The position numbers and the translations under genes are program-made. Below are positions 1-11,260 of a stretch of DNA of 64,000 bases, one piece after another. The DNA lies in assembly GCA_019914945.1 (NCBI GenBank), contig CM034104.1, positions 3,350,501-3,414,500 of the forward strand, written 5' to 3'. This stretch comes from Typha latifolia. Its lineage: Eukaryota > Streptophyta > Magnoliopsida > Poales > Typhaceae. Position 1 is the first letter of the stretch. Every line of letters starts with the position of its first letter. The notes under the pieces are model-generated. The model was not told the origin of the DNA. It worked only from the letters and a program-made list of their open reading frames with translations, and ran no database searches.

Positions 1-1182
1 TATGATGATTTTAGCAATGATGATATTGTATAATCCCAGCTCTATGAGACATTCCATTCATTGGATACTCGAGGAATAAGAAAAGTCAACAATATCTGAG
101 CAGAATTTCATCAACTGATTTTAGCTGTGACTTATAGTTTTATTTCTTGAATTGCCTTTTTTTATTTCTTTGTTATGGATGCCATCAGATGATTACTTGC
201 TCTCCTATTTGAAATTGAAACTCTTTGTTAGCTTCTAGATTGTTGTACAAGTTCCTGTGAGGAATTTTCATATGGCTTGTCAACCATCGATTGGATCTAT
301 TTATATTGTTGAAGTATTCTTTGTCTGCATAGCACTTGCAAGTTGCCTGTTTTATCTCTCTCGAATGTTTATAGTTAGGTCTACTCTGTTTTATTGCTTC
401 TCAAAATGTGAGAAATTTTAAAATTCTTAGCATGATTTTAGCAATGATGATATTGTTTAATCCCAGCTCATTATGAGACATTCCATTAATTGGATATTCG
501 AGGAATAGAGAAGAATCAACAATATCTGAGCATAATGTCATAAATTGATTTTAGCTGTGACTTCTAGATTTATTTCTTTAGTTACCTTTTTTCTTGGTTG
601 TGGATGCTATCAGATTATTGAAATTGAAACTCCATTAACTACGACATTGTTGTACAAGTTCCATGTGAGGAATTTATACATGAGTTGTCAGCCATTGATT
701 AGAAATGTCGCTTTGGGATTATGTAGTTAAGAGTGGATGTTTTCTCGAATTGAAATATTTTATCATTGCTTGTGGTTTTCTTCAATATTACCTTGTGTTA
801 TTGAAATTATGGTCATGGTTAATTCGAAAGTGCTTCACAGTTTGTGAGAATATACACCTTTTTACATATCATTATTGTAATAGCATCATGCTTTGGCATC
901 ACAGGTTTCTTGGCTATTAAGCAGTTTATTGTATTTTTACTATTTGTTTTTGTCAATTACCAACTATTTCTATAGCTTATTGATTATTATGGAATGCATG
1001 GAGTTACTTGAGCATTATAATTACCTATATTGACATTTCTATAAATATTTTTTTTCCGTCATTTCTGTAATGTTTTAACATTAATTTGCTAGAGTCAGTT
1101 TGTCTCCATTACCTGAAAATTTCTGGATGCATTTTCAATTGCATCTGCAGGGAAAATGATTGGTGTCTTATTCTGTGAACAG
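1..1182 (+). other. Last intron of the RPL18 gene (3' part)
   Basis: AT-rich, T-rich sequence that ends in the TGTGAACAG acceptor before the terminal RPL18 exon. No exon is visible. It is built partly from a diverged direct duplication with a period of about 427 bp (see the repeat entry). The short open frames at 545-730 and 705-920 have no recognisable similarity and fall inside the duplicated intron sequence. Confidence 0.75.
5..705. repeat. Intronic tandem duplication, unit about 427 bp
   Basis: The motif GATTTTAGCAATGATGATAT occurs at about 7 and again at about 434. Similarity continues in order through a CCCAGCTC stretch, GAGACATTCCATT, TCAACAATATCTGAGCA, TTTTAGCTGTGACTT and TTGTTGTACAAGTTCC up to about 295 and 705. 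The second halves of each unit are diverged. This is a direct repeat of intron sequence, not a coding duplication. Confidence 0.85.
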
Positions 1183-1341
1183 GTTCTCCTGAGAGGACCC
1201 AAGAATGCCCGTGAAGCTGTGAAGCACTTTGGTAAGGCCCCTGGTGTGCCACATAGCCACACAAAGCCATATGTCCGTGCTAAGGGCAGGAAGTTTGAGA
1301 AGGCCAGAGGAAGAAGGAACAGTAGAGGATTTAGGGTTTGA
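1183..1341 (+). CDS. RPL18: 60S ribosomal protein eL18 (RPL18), last exon, 5' part outside window
   Basis: This exon encodes the C-terminal 52 residues of cytosolic large-subunit protein eL18, an RNA-binding structural protein of the 60S ribosome. The reading frame opens directly after a CAG acceptor at 1180-1182 with [17 protein letters not shown], continues through [17 protein letters not shown] and ends in a basic [10 protein letters not shown] tail before TGA at 1339-1341. These are near-invariant eL18 C-terminal motifs. The upstream exons are not in the window: no coding sequence for the preceding family residues is visible in 1-1182. An in-frame ATG at 1156 lies before the acceptor and is intronic. 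The identification is secure; only the gene's 5' extent is unknown. Confidence 0.93.
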   Translation, partial: VLLRGPKNAREAVKHFGKAPGVPHSHTKPYVRAKGRKFEKARGRRNSRGFRV

Positions 1342-3197
1342 GACGACCCTTTTAATCCACATATCTGGTCTAAAGTTGCAGCTTCCGTGCAGTCTCTTAA
1401 GACGGTTTCATGTGTTCACGAAGAACTACCTTTCTATCAATCTTTCTGTCATTTTATAGTTTTGGACAATTGTTATTTAGATTCAAATTTTGACCACTGT
1501 TTGAATGTTTCTGTGGAGTTCTCTAGACATAGTTCTGTCGTTGGTTTTTCTCCATTGAGGCTAAGATCTATTTAATCGCTATGCCTGTTGTCATGATCAT
1601 CTTTAGTTGATCTATTTCCGGCGTTGTTGATCTATTTCCGTCGCTGATCCACAGGGTGATTCATTTTATTTGTGACACAGGTTTTTAGTAATGGAGCATT
1701 ATAGAGTTAACACGCAATTTTTGAGCCAAATTTGATTCACATTCACTATATGGAGTGTCTGTAGTTAGGGCTCTCAAAATAAACGAGAGGCTCGGGCTAA
1801 GCGGAATCTCAAGTTTGGCTTTACTCGTTAGAGATAGCTAAGCTTGAGCTGTTGAAAGCTGTTGAAATCGGCTTGAAATTAGTATCGAGCTGAGCCAGGG
1901 TTTTTACAAAATCCTATTTTTTAATCCTAATTTTTGGATTGCTGAGCTTGAGTTGGAGTTGACTTACACAAGCTTGGTATAAAAGGGGTTTTACAAAATC
2001 TTATTTTCTAATCCTAATCCTTAATCCTTTGCCAAGCTTTGTCTCCTCCTTCAGTATGCCAGAGCTCCTTGATTTGCCCATCGAGATGGATCCGTTTCGG
2101 AATTGGACAATAGCAATAGGTGGGGATAAGGGCGATCAGATCGACGTTCCAGAGGGTGATGATGTCACAATGCTAGTTGCTTCATCTTCTGAGCTCGATT
2201 TAAACTTAATCTGATTCGGCTTGAATGAGGTTTGATAATAGGCTTATTTTAGGCTTGGGCTCGGATTTAGATTTGGCTAAAGTTGAGCTGAGCCCAAGCT
2301 CAATTCTAAGGCTCGAAATTCATTTTGAGCCGAGCCTGAGATGAAGCCGACTCATTTACACCCCCCCATCGGTGGTATGTGTGATGCTATAGATTTGCTT
2401 TGAGTTTTAAGATCTTAAAAGACATATAATATCAATATATATTATCGAAAAGTAGTACAAAACTCATGATAATAACTTTGGTGTTGCATGATATATGACA
2501 CATATACACATACTTTGCACCCTCTGAATCGCCTTAGAACTATGCTCTTGTTGAAAAAAATTAGACATATGCATCATCAATGCCCGGCACCTCCTGTCTT
2601 TACCATTCAATCAAGCCTACAGAAAGTAAATCAAGATCGTTAAAATTTAACAATAAGAAAGAAAAGACGCAACAAGTTCTACCAAGGTTAAACTACCATA
2701 TGTAGAGGCACAATAAGTAAAATAAAATAAAATAAACAATATAATGCATGATAAATTTTGATAGATTATTTTAATTTTTATGTGCCCACTAAACTTGATG
2801 TAATGTATTTATTACTTTGCGTTAATATATACGATTACCAAATTGTGAGGCTTTTTGAGAGTTGTCGCTTATTTATTTTCCTATTATACATCAGCCATGT
2901 AATAATTATGTGTATTAATAAAGTTCTTAGCAAATGAGTTTTTTTTTATATATATATAAAAAATAACACAATTTATATAGGAGGTGTACTCAATGCTGTT
3001 ATCCCGTTAATGAAATGGAAACAAAAAACAAAAGAAAAGAAAAAGAAAAAAGAAAAAAAACCCCGAAATTATGCACCCTCTCCGAAAGGAAAACCGGTGG
3101 TGTATGCAAAGATTTCAAAAGCCTACCAATTGGATTTCTTCTCATTCCCATCTCCTCGCACGACCGATTAGGGTTTTCCCGTGATTGAGGATAGCCA
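1342..3197. other. RPL18 3' UTR and intergenic region containing a degenerate mobile element
   Basis: The first few hundred bases after the RPL18 stop are presumably 3' UTR. From about 1765 to 2372 lies a GCTC/GAGC-rich repeat (separate entry). The rest is AT-rich and featureless up to the FAHD1-type leader near 3100. The open frame 2029-2214 lies inside the repeat and resembles no known protein. Confidence 0.6.
1765..2372 (+). mobile_element. Non-autonomous element with degenerate terminal inverted repeats (copy 1)
   Basis: The left end reads TAGGGCTCTCAAAATAAACG. The right end, read in reverse complement, is a G-run followed by TGTAAATGAG and GGCTCGGCTC, so the termini are imperfect inverted repeats. 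Both flanks are filled with AGCTTGAGC/GCTCGGCTT-type motifs, with an unrelated core of about 200 bp. A second copy with the same left end lies at 39331-39990. I see no transposase. The superfamily and target-site duplication could not be settled. Confidence 0.5.
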
Positions 3198-6100
3198 ATG
3201 GCGGCGGCGGCGGCCCAAAAGCTTCTCAGCATCGGCACCAAGATCGTGGCCGTCGGCCGTAATTACGCTGCCCATGCCAAAGAACTCGGCAACGCCGTCC
3301 CCAAGGTCTGATCTCTCTCTCTCTCTCTCCCTTCTTCTTCTTCTTCTTCTTCTTCTTCTTTTTCTTCGAGATCACAAAAGTTCGCGATTTCCTCACCTCA
3401 GGAGCCGGTGCTGTTTCTGAAGCCTACCTCGTCGTACCTCCAAAATGGCGGCGCCATCGAGATCCCCCACCCGTTAGAATCACTCGATCACGAGGTGGAG
3501 CTCGCCGTCGTCATAGGCCGCAAGGCTCGCGATGTCTCCGAGTCAACCGCGATGGACTACGTTGGAGGTAAATTGCTTAGTTGACGCAGAAATGGCAAGA
3601 AAGATTGAATCTTTGTTCGACTCATTTCCTTTTTATAGTTCATGGATACTATCGCGTGACTGAAAGATATAACCTTTTTGAGATACACAATTGTCTCTAA
3701 CTAGGTCTCCAACTTACGCATTTCATAGTTCTGCACTTATAGTAATTAGTTAAAAATTTGAAATCCGGTGCTCAACTTTAAAAGAAAATCAAAGTGATAC
3801 CTTACGTGATTCAAGACGAAACAGATGATGGCGTGGTATTTGGGGAATCAGGAGAAGTGCTTTCTGCTTACACAAAAAGCAGCTATAAGAGGTAGTAGGA
3901 AGAACGGCGACAAGAGTTGGTGCACAAATTCTCAGGATTAAACCCGCTTCTTCATGGAATCCACATGTCATACCTGAACATATTTTTCTTTCATTTGGAA
4001 TCCACTAAGGAATATGAGCAAACAAAAATTCCTCCAAGATATGTAGTCATACACCAAAAAATGTCTTTCTGAAAACCTAGAGAATAAGTACAGAACTACA
4101 TACAGAGAGCTCCCTTGCAAAAGATTGTTATGCATTCTTATGATGGCGTTAGTATCATGTTTCCTTAATGCGATCCAGCTTCTTATGTGTTTTCCTTCTT
4201 TTGAAAGTGTTATTGCCTACTACAAACAGTATTGTTTATGGAACTTGCAGGCTATGCACTTGCTTTGGACATGACAGCAAGAGAAATCCAATCTTCTGCT
4301 AAGGTGGGTAATTTCAACATTATTATTTAATTTACTAAATTCCTGCAATGCAATTCTTTTTATGTTACTGATAAGTGTTAAGTATCATTGTTTAATTCCT
4401 GAAGGTTGGTGTTATTGTAGTCCGCAGGACTCCCATGGACTGTGGCTAAAGGGCAGGACACTTTCACTCCGATTAGTGCTGTTGTAAGTATTCATAGCTG
4501 CACTTTCTTGCCAAAGTGTAACTTTTTTCATTATCATCTCTGGAAGGATGCTCTTTTTCAGTCTGTGAAAGAGCTGTATGCGGGTACGCGCTGCTGAAAT
4601 ATCGAAAACAGCTGTTTGTTTCTTCCTGTAATCTGTTCCATAGAGAGAATTAGTTAATGCATATACCAGCTATGCAGGGATAGTTCTTGGCTTCTTGCAT
4701 AATGCAGAGCAACCATGCATATAAATTACTAAGAACTCCGGATTAGACAAGAGAAAACTCAAAAAGATGCACACACATGTACTTCATATGTAATTCTAGC
4801 TTGTGGGCTTCATTAGTTGTTACATATTTTTTATATCTATCTGCATCTTTTTAGTTTATTCAGCACCATTATAGCTTAGCCATTTGTGAGAAAGTTTAGT
4901 TTAGTTTGTTTGTTTTTTTTTGTTTTTTTTGTTTTTGTTTTTGTATCAATACTATTTTTCCCTGCTAACCATAGATGAGTTGCAATTTTCATTTAATACA
5001 GCTTCCGAAGTTGACGGTTATAAACCCCGACGATCTAGAACTATGGCTAAAGGTTTGATCTTAATTTCTTGATCCATTGCTACTTATACAAACTACATAT
5101 GGTGCCTTCTGCTTATACATATTGTAGTACTGCTGTTTATAATTTGCGGAGTTTATAAGCGCAGGTTGATGATGAAATTAAGCAGAAAGGGTCAACCAGT
5201 GATATGATCTTCAAGATTCCATTTCTCATCAGTCATATTAGTTCCATTATGACGCTAATGGAAGGAGATGTGATTCTAACGGGTAATTGGCATTTTATTT
5301 GTTGTTAATCACAGTAAAGGTCTTTAGCTTCTTAGACTAGTTAAGAAGTAGAATCAGATGCATGCTATCGATGATAAAATTTGCAAATTATTATAACTTA
5401 TAAGAACAGAAAAATGTAGAAAAATTCATAAAGTGATTTCAAATGCTTGTTCCATAGTTTTGAAGTGTCAGATGACACAGTGCATGGCGTCTGAACAAAT
5501 ACTGAAATTACGCTGCCGACATGTACCGTGATAACGACTTGCAAACACAGTACACTAGAAGGGGCTTGATTCTTATGGTGTTGCCTCAAAGTCTGCACAC
5601 ACATCTTGCATGCAGCAGTTGTTACTTATAATTATTTTCCTTTCTAGAGTTAGACAACAGATCAATATTGTTTAGCAATACACTTTTCATATATTTTCTG
5701 CAAATATGCCTTTATTCTGTTGCATTATCCTAGGTGTGTCATTACTATCTTATTGTGTATAAGTGATATGTGTCCACTCATAGTATACAAACTTTTGGGA
5801 TTTACATATTGTTGTAGGTTCAGGACTATTCCTTGACTTAAATGTCTTGAATTAGTTTTCATCGGTGATCATGGTTTAAATTTTCATTATAAGTTATTTT
5901 TGACTTTCTTGCATTAATCTATCTTGACTGTCACTTTGGTTTTCTTTTCTTGTCTTTCTATTAGTTTCCCTTTATCTGTTGGCCAACTGCTCTTTTCACC
6001 TATCCACCCAACTTTATTGGTCCTGCTGTTTTATTTTAATGTGTAGGCTCATCATGTAACTACTATCAACATTCAAACAAGAAAAATTAGCTGCCTGCTG

Positions 6101-6324
6101 CTATTAATTTTGTTTTTGGTACTAGTTTGCTATGGGACTAGCAATTCTGGCAACAAATCATCAGAAGAAATACACGCCTGACTATCTTGTTTATGACCTT
6201 ATATGTAGGTACTCCTCAGGGTGTTGGACCTGTAAGCTTGGGCCAGAAGATTACAGCTGGTATAACTGGCTTGATAGATGTCCAATATGATGTTCAGAGG
6301 CGCCAAAAACCATTGAGCAGCTAA
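3198..6324 (+). CDS. FAHD1: Acylpyruvase FAHD1-type, fumarylacetoacetate hydrolase family
   Basis: Seven exons: 3198-3305, 3402-3567, 4251-4303, 4421-4483, 5002-5052, 5165-5282 and 6209-6324. They total 675 nt and encode 224 residues, a typical FAHD1 length. The family hydrolyses acylpyruvates and decarboxylates oxaloacetate, usually in mitochondria. Visible signatures are VAVGRNYAAH near residues 17-26, the metal-binding HEVE pair with Glu67 and Glu69, Asp98 in ALDMTARE, KGQD at 119-122 and TGTPQGVGPV at 187-196. All introns are GT-AG. The start at 3198 is chosen because MAAAAAQKLLSIG leads straight into the fold and the purine-rich AGCCAATGG context is good. Intron 1 holds CT and CTT microsatellites. 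It converges with the epoxide hydrolase gene downstream. The family is secure; organelle targeting is inferred. Confidence 0.93.
3311..3364 (+). repeat. (CT)n followed by (CTT)n microsatellite in FAHD1 intron 1
   Basis: A CT dinucleotide run at about 3313-3329 is followed by CTT trinucleotides at about 3331-3363, inside the 96-bp first intron and close to its acceptor. It supplies most of the intron's pyrimidine content. Length variation here could affect splicing, which is inference only. Confidence 0.9.
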
Positions 6325-6960
6325 GATCGTAGAACATCGATGAGATGAGATGCTTGTACGCCAATAAATTACCTCTGTTATAGATCAATTGAACCTTTTG
6401 CCTAGTTTTTTGTTTTCTCGTGTATTTTCAGTGAATTAGCTAGCTCAGTCAATTGTAAGAGCAAATAAGATAATTGAACAGCAATAAATATACTCCTGCT
6501 AATTTCTATTTTCTATCAACTGGGGGATTGTTTTCCTTTGACATGTCACACTACTATAAAAAATCAAGTAAAAGTTGGTTTACTCTCCATTTCAAATATT
6601 CAATAGATTCAAAGCTGTGCTGTGAAAATGATTAACCAAAATGCTTTAGACAATAGATTCTTCTACTATTAGCTGTTCAATCTCTTGATTTTTCATGATA
6701 AAATTCATGGATTTAGTGAATTTACCGGGTTGCGAGATTGTATGAGCATCAAGTTTTTTTGTTTCCCTTCTCATGAAATGGTAGCATTGAATAAAGTTGT
6801 TTGCTTTGCATCTTGGGCTTGATTGATCTCTTAACTCCAGGTACACATCGATTACGACACAAATCGGCACCCCGAAAGGACCACTTAATAGTTAATAGAC
6901 ACCATAACAGAAACAGATTTCATTATTCTTTTAGATTCTGAATGGTCACAGACACCCATC
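6325..6960. other. Convergent 3' region between FAHD1-type and epoxide hydrolase genes
   Basis: The two genes point at each other, so this 636-bp stretch should contain both 3' UTRs. It holds no recognisable coding sequence. The open frames on the minus strand (6646-6870, 6885-7088) lack similarity, and one overlaps the real terminal exon in another frame. Confidence 0.7.
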
Positions 6961-9432
6961 TCAGAACTTGTTGATGAACTCAATGATGTGATCAGTAACT
7001 TCTTGTGCTTTCTCCTGCTGAATGAAGTGCCCAACTCCCTCCATGACAACAACTTCCTGGAGGAGTGGAACATCCTTCTTGAACCCACCCTTGTGTATGT
7101 AATCTTGGATGCCAGGGTAATGGTAGGTCAGGTCAAGGTCTCCAACAATATACTTGGTTGGCACTTCTATTTGCTTCCCACTCCATGGTGCTGTCAGCTC
7201 CCAGTTTCTGCACATACAATTGCAGCAAATGTTTGTAGCTATCCAGAGAAGGAAACAAACCCTAAGCCAATACAGGCTATCCGGATACGGATACAGATAT
7301 GAATTCAAAGTTACAGTTACACTTACAGATCTAAGCAGCGGTAGTAGTTCATCCCGCCGGTGAACCCACACTTGTCAAACTTGGTTACAAAGTAGTCGAT
7401 GTCGTCCTCAGTGAGCCAGGCCGGCAGTGACAATTGATCGTCGGAGCCCAAGCCCTCCTCCGAGGGAGCAGAAGGCCCAGGATCACGAAGAGTGAAGATC
7501 TTTTTGAAGACAAGTTTGGTGCCAACAGAGGCAAATTCTGCTTCTGCAGCTCCAGGCTCCTGTTATTACAAACCATTATGAAATGCATACCTTGTTGAGA
7601 TGTTTGCAGCTAATCATAGTTGAAAGTGCAGTAGCGAGTAATTAAATCAAAAGGTTATCTTAAGAATTAATAAAATAAATCTGCAAAGCACACTCAATTT
7701 CTTCTTCTTTTTTTTTTTTTCCATGTATACTTACAAATAAGCACAGATGAGTTTTTTAATTTTACATTAAAAAGCTTATTAAAAGGAATAGTTTAACCTC
7801 TCTAGTCTCTCATATATGGGGCAGAGATAAAACTTAGTTTATAAATATTTTAAACTATAATTAAAATAATATTTTTAATTAAAGTAACACTAAATTTTAA
7901 AAAGAAAGTGGTGCAAGTACTCAATAGAACAGCAATAGACCTGAAATCGGCAGATGTAGTAGCCATCTCCATAGAGATTCCTGAAATGCTGCACCGTCTT
8001 CACAGTGGGGTGGCGAGGCCAATACGAGACGCTCAAATTCACCAACGACTTCACTCTGTCAGGCCTAAACTTGCAGAAGTACCAAGCCAACAGTGCACCC
8101 CAGTCATGCCCCACCAGGGCCACCTTCCCATATTTCCCCAAAATTAAGTTTATCAACAATATTCCGAAATATTAACAAGCCTTTTTTTTTTCGAGTATAT
8201 CAATATCGGAAACACTAAATTTAGAGTCCGATAAAGCACCTCAAATCAGGCTTCAAATAGGGCTCCAAATTTAGAGTCAGCTATAGTGAATTTTTAAATT
8301 TGGAACCCCATTTAAAAATTTAGAGTCCTGTTCAATTATTTAAAATTATAATTTTGTTTTATAAAAGCTTAATAAAAAAACTTAAATTTCATCTGTATCT
8401 TTTATTAGATAATCTAGTTCGTTAAACTGAATATATAATTATTTTTTAGCAAAAATAGTACCGTCGGAAAAGTTTCATCGAGATCTATAGTAATTTAAAA
8501 TTATTTTTAAAACCAATGAATATTAGTCTTATTATAAAGATATTGATGAGAATTTTCCAACCATATATTTTATTATTAAAAAAATAACAACATTAAGATT
8601 ACATATTAAGTGATTTAAAATGTAATATATAAATATATATTATATTAATTAAATAATAAATATAGAGGCTCTTGGCTTAGGGTATATGTTTAGAGAAATA
8701 TACAAGCAACATCCTAAAGTTTGCCTATTTTAAAAATAAAAGTCTCCTTTTACTACTTACAATTAGAGCCTCAATAAAAAGAATAGGAAATACAAAAAAA
8801 ATTATTTGAAATGGATAAAGTATTTGTTCTACATTTATATATGATGAAAAAGTAGTATAAAAATAGTTATATAAAGTGAAAAAAAAAAAACAAATAGGTG
8901 TGCTGCAAAAGCAAAAGTCAACTTGAACATTTTGTGCAAATGACCCATTATTTTTCATAGAGTTTTGAAGTATGGGAGTAAAAAATAAAGGTATAATATC
9001 CCTCGGAACTCTCGGAGGAGTTGAGTTTGGCAAAAATACTCGAAACCGGTGGGATTCACTTGCAAAACACAGTGAGTTAAAAAAGATATAGTAACAAGAA
9101 GATTCAAATAGTACGGAAAAGGAGTTCAAAAAGAAGAAGAAAAGAGTCACCTGGGGTAGATCAAGGGCGTCAAGAAGGGCGACGAGATCTCCGACGAGGT
9201 GGAAGACGGTGTAGGAGGCGACGTCGGGAGGGGCGGAGGTGTCGCCGTATCCACGGAGGTCGGGGGCGATGGCCCGGTAGCCGGCAGCTGCGAGGCCGAC
9301 GATCTGGTGGCGCCACGAGTACCAGATCTCCGGGAAGCCGTGGAGGAGGAGCACGGCGGGTCCGTCGCCCTTCTCCGCCACGTGCATGGCGATGCCGTTC
9401 ACCTCCACTGTCCGATGGCTGATCCCTTCCAT
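6961..9432 (-). CDS. Soluble epoxide hydrolase, alpha/beta-hydrolase fold
   Basis: Four exons on the minus strand: 9432-9151, 8123-7941, 7559-7327 and 7207-6961 (945 nt, 314 residues), the usual size of plant soluble epoxide hydrolases. These convert epoxides, such as fatty-acid epoxides, to diols. Seen motifs: oxyanion HGFPE at 31-35, nucleophile Asp101 in GHDWG, lid tyrosines in MNYYR, probable acid Asp258 in VGDLDLTY and catalytic His293 in GHF. The start MEGISHRTVEVNG at 9432 is preferred over an in-frame ATG ten codons upstream because it fits the family N-terminus. Oddities: the intron 1 acceptor (GGGAAG|GTG) has no pyrimidine tract and the exon 2 donor is GTCTAT, so those joins are less certain. 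Exon 1 is very GC-rich. Confidence 0.92.
8124..9150 (-). other. Epoxide hydrolase intron 1, long and AT-rich
   Basis: About 1 kb of AT-rich DNA between exon 1 (ending LDLPQ) and exon 2 (starting VALVGHDWG). A segment at about 8200-8335 repeats the motif AAATTTAGAGTC in variants and may be an old insertion, but no clear terminal repeats are seen. The minus-strand frame runs open for about 430 nt into the intron past exon 1, without similarity. Confidence 0.6.
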
Positions 9433-10023
9433 ATCTCTTTCCTCTCTTCCTCCTCTTTCCAACCGTAGTCTCTATCCAAATGCCTTTGTTTAACGTGAGA
9501 GAAACCCATGACGTAACCAAGGGTAGAATTGAAATTGCTTCATTATGGTTGCCTCTATATGAATAAAGAAATAATATTATTTATAGAGATAATTATTTCT
9601 CTTTCTAAATTTTATTTCGAAACATTATATAATTCAATCTGATCTGAAATTGATTCTAATTTCTCACCTACTCAGTTAGATCGATGAGATTAACTGGTGG
9701 ATATGATATTATGAACTCATTATCATTATTATTAATATTATTAGTGATATTCTCATATAATATACTATGTATATTTTTTTTAATAAAATTGTATTTTTAA
9801 TTTTTAATATAAATTATATAATTTATCGAATACGTACGTAAAAGACTCTAATTAATCGAATATGCCCTTAGTTGCTGAGTTGGGTTTAAATTATTTACGT
9901 TGGGTTGATTAGTATATGTGGGGGTAAAAATAACTAGGGTGAGTATATATTTTTGTAATCTTATATTTAGCTTAATTTAGAGATTTAATTAAAATTTATT
10001 AAAAAATATAAAGTGTCATGCAA

Positions 10024-10053
10024 ATTATTATTATTATTATTATTATTATTATT
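10024..10053. repeat. (ATT)n microsatellite
   Basis: About ten uninterrupted ATT/TTA units in AT-rich intergenic DNA. Confidence 0.9.
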
Positions 10054-11229
10054 TGTACCTCTTTCATCATAACAAAATCCTGTTCTTTTGTACATGCTGA
10101 GATTGCCGTCCGATAGCTGACAACAGTCCAGAGCACACCACGTGTTTCTTGTAACGCGTGTAAACTAGGAGCCATCCATCCTTGGGATCTTCCGCGTTTG
10201 AAGCAAGATGTGTTTTAAAAATAAATAAATAAATAAATCAAATATATGGATCTTTTTTTTAAAAAAAAAAATTCTTTATGGATTGATTTATGCACGCTGT
10301 TTGATGCGTATTAATATATCAATTACTCATGCATAGCACCAAAATAAAATTTTTTATTAAGCTTATGACAATAAGAGAGAGAAATTGTACATTTTTTAAT
10401 TTTAATTTTAATTTTAATGTGGACTTAAACTTATACAAACATGTCACATGACTCGTCGAGATCAATCGATATGAATACGCGTGTAAAGATTCCAAACATA
10501 TCTCATTCAAATCTCAATATAATTTTGTATTTAAATTTTGAAGTGTACTGGAAGCTTAAGTTTGAAGTTTGGAAGGTTAATTTTGGTGAAAAACTCAACC
10601 ATTTCTTTCTTTGTTCCTGCTTGTCAAATAGTAGTTGATATACCACGTGGAAAACATTCATTCCAGCTTCTACCAAATCAATAGTTCAAGAAGAAGGATT
10701 GGAGCTCAGCAACATTGAGATGGATTTTTATTTATTATTTATTTTTGATCTTTTTAAAATTTATGAGGTAAAAAATAATTTTGAGCGTGTATCTAACCCA
10801 CAAAATAAAATGCAAGAATATTAGATCAACCCAAGATGTGGACTTATGACTATGTTAGTACAACTTTTTTTTTTTTTCAGTTTAGTACAACTTAAAATGC
10901 AGTACTAATTGATTTGATTCAAAATGTAAATATATTAACATTATCAGATTAATACGTCGGTATGCATCGGATCGGATAGAAAGAAAAAGTGACAGACTAT
11001 TTCTTTGTTCTTATCTGCTTGAAATAAGCAAATATGATTTTAATTTGATTTCAGAACATATATACAATAACAAACTATGAAATTTTATACAATTTTGATC
11101 ATAATTTGATGATGATCTTAGATGATATTCTTCTACTCTTCGAAGAGTATATAATGGGGTCACAAATGGCTGATGATGATGATGGTATTTGTGGCATAGT
11201 TTGATGTGTTACATTTTGTGTAACAACCT

Positions 11230-11260
11230 GCCCAAAAATAAATTTAATTAATTTTTGGGC
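11230..11260. repeat. Short perfect-stem inverted repeat
   Basis: GCCCAAAAAT at the left is matched by its exact complement ATTTTTGGGC at the right, with an 11-bp AT-rich spacer. It sits at the left boundary of a GC-rich island and could be the relic of a transposon end. There is no U-tract or gene end to make it a terminator. Confidence 0.6.

Noticed and set aside
7890..8159. Start of an independent small alpha/beta-hydrolase gene at 8159
   Set aside because: It is exon 2 of the epoxide hydrolase, preceded by intron sequence that happens to be in frame.
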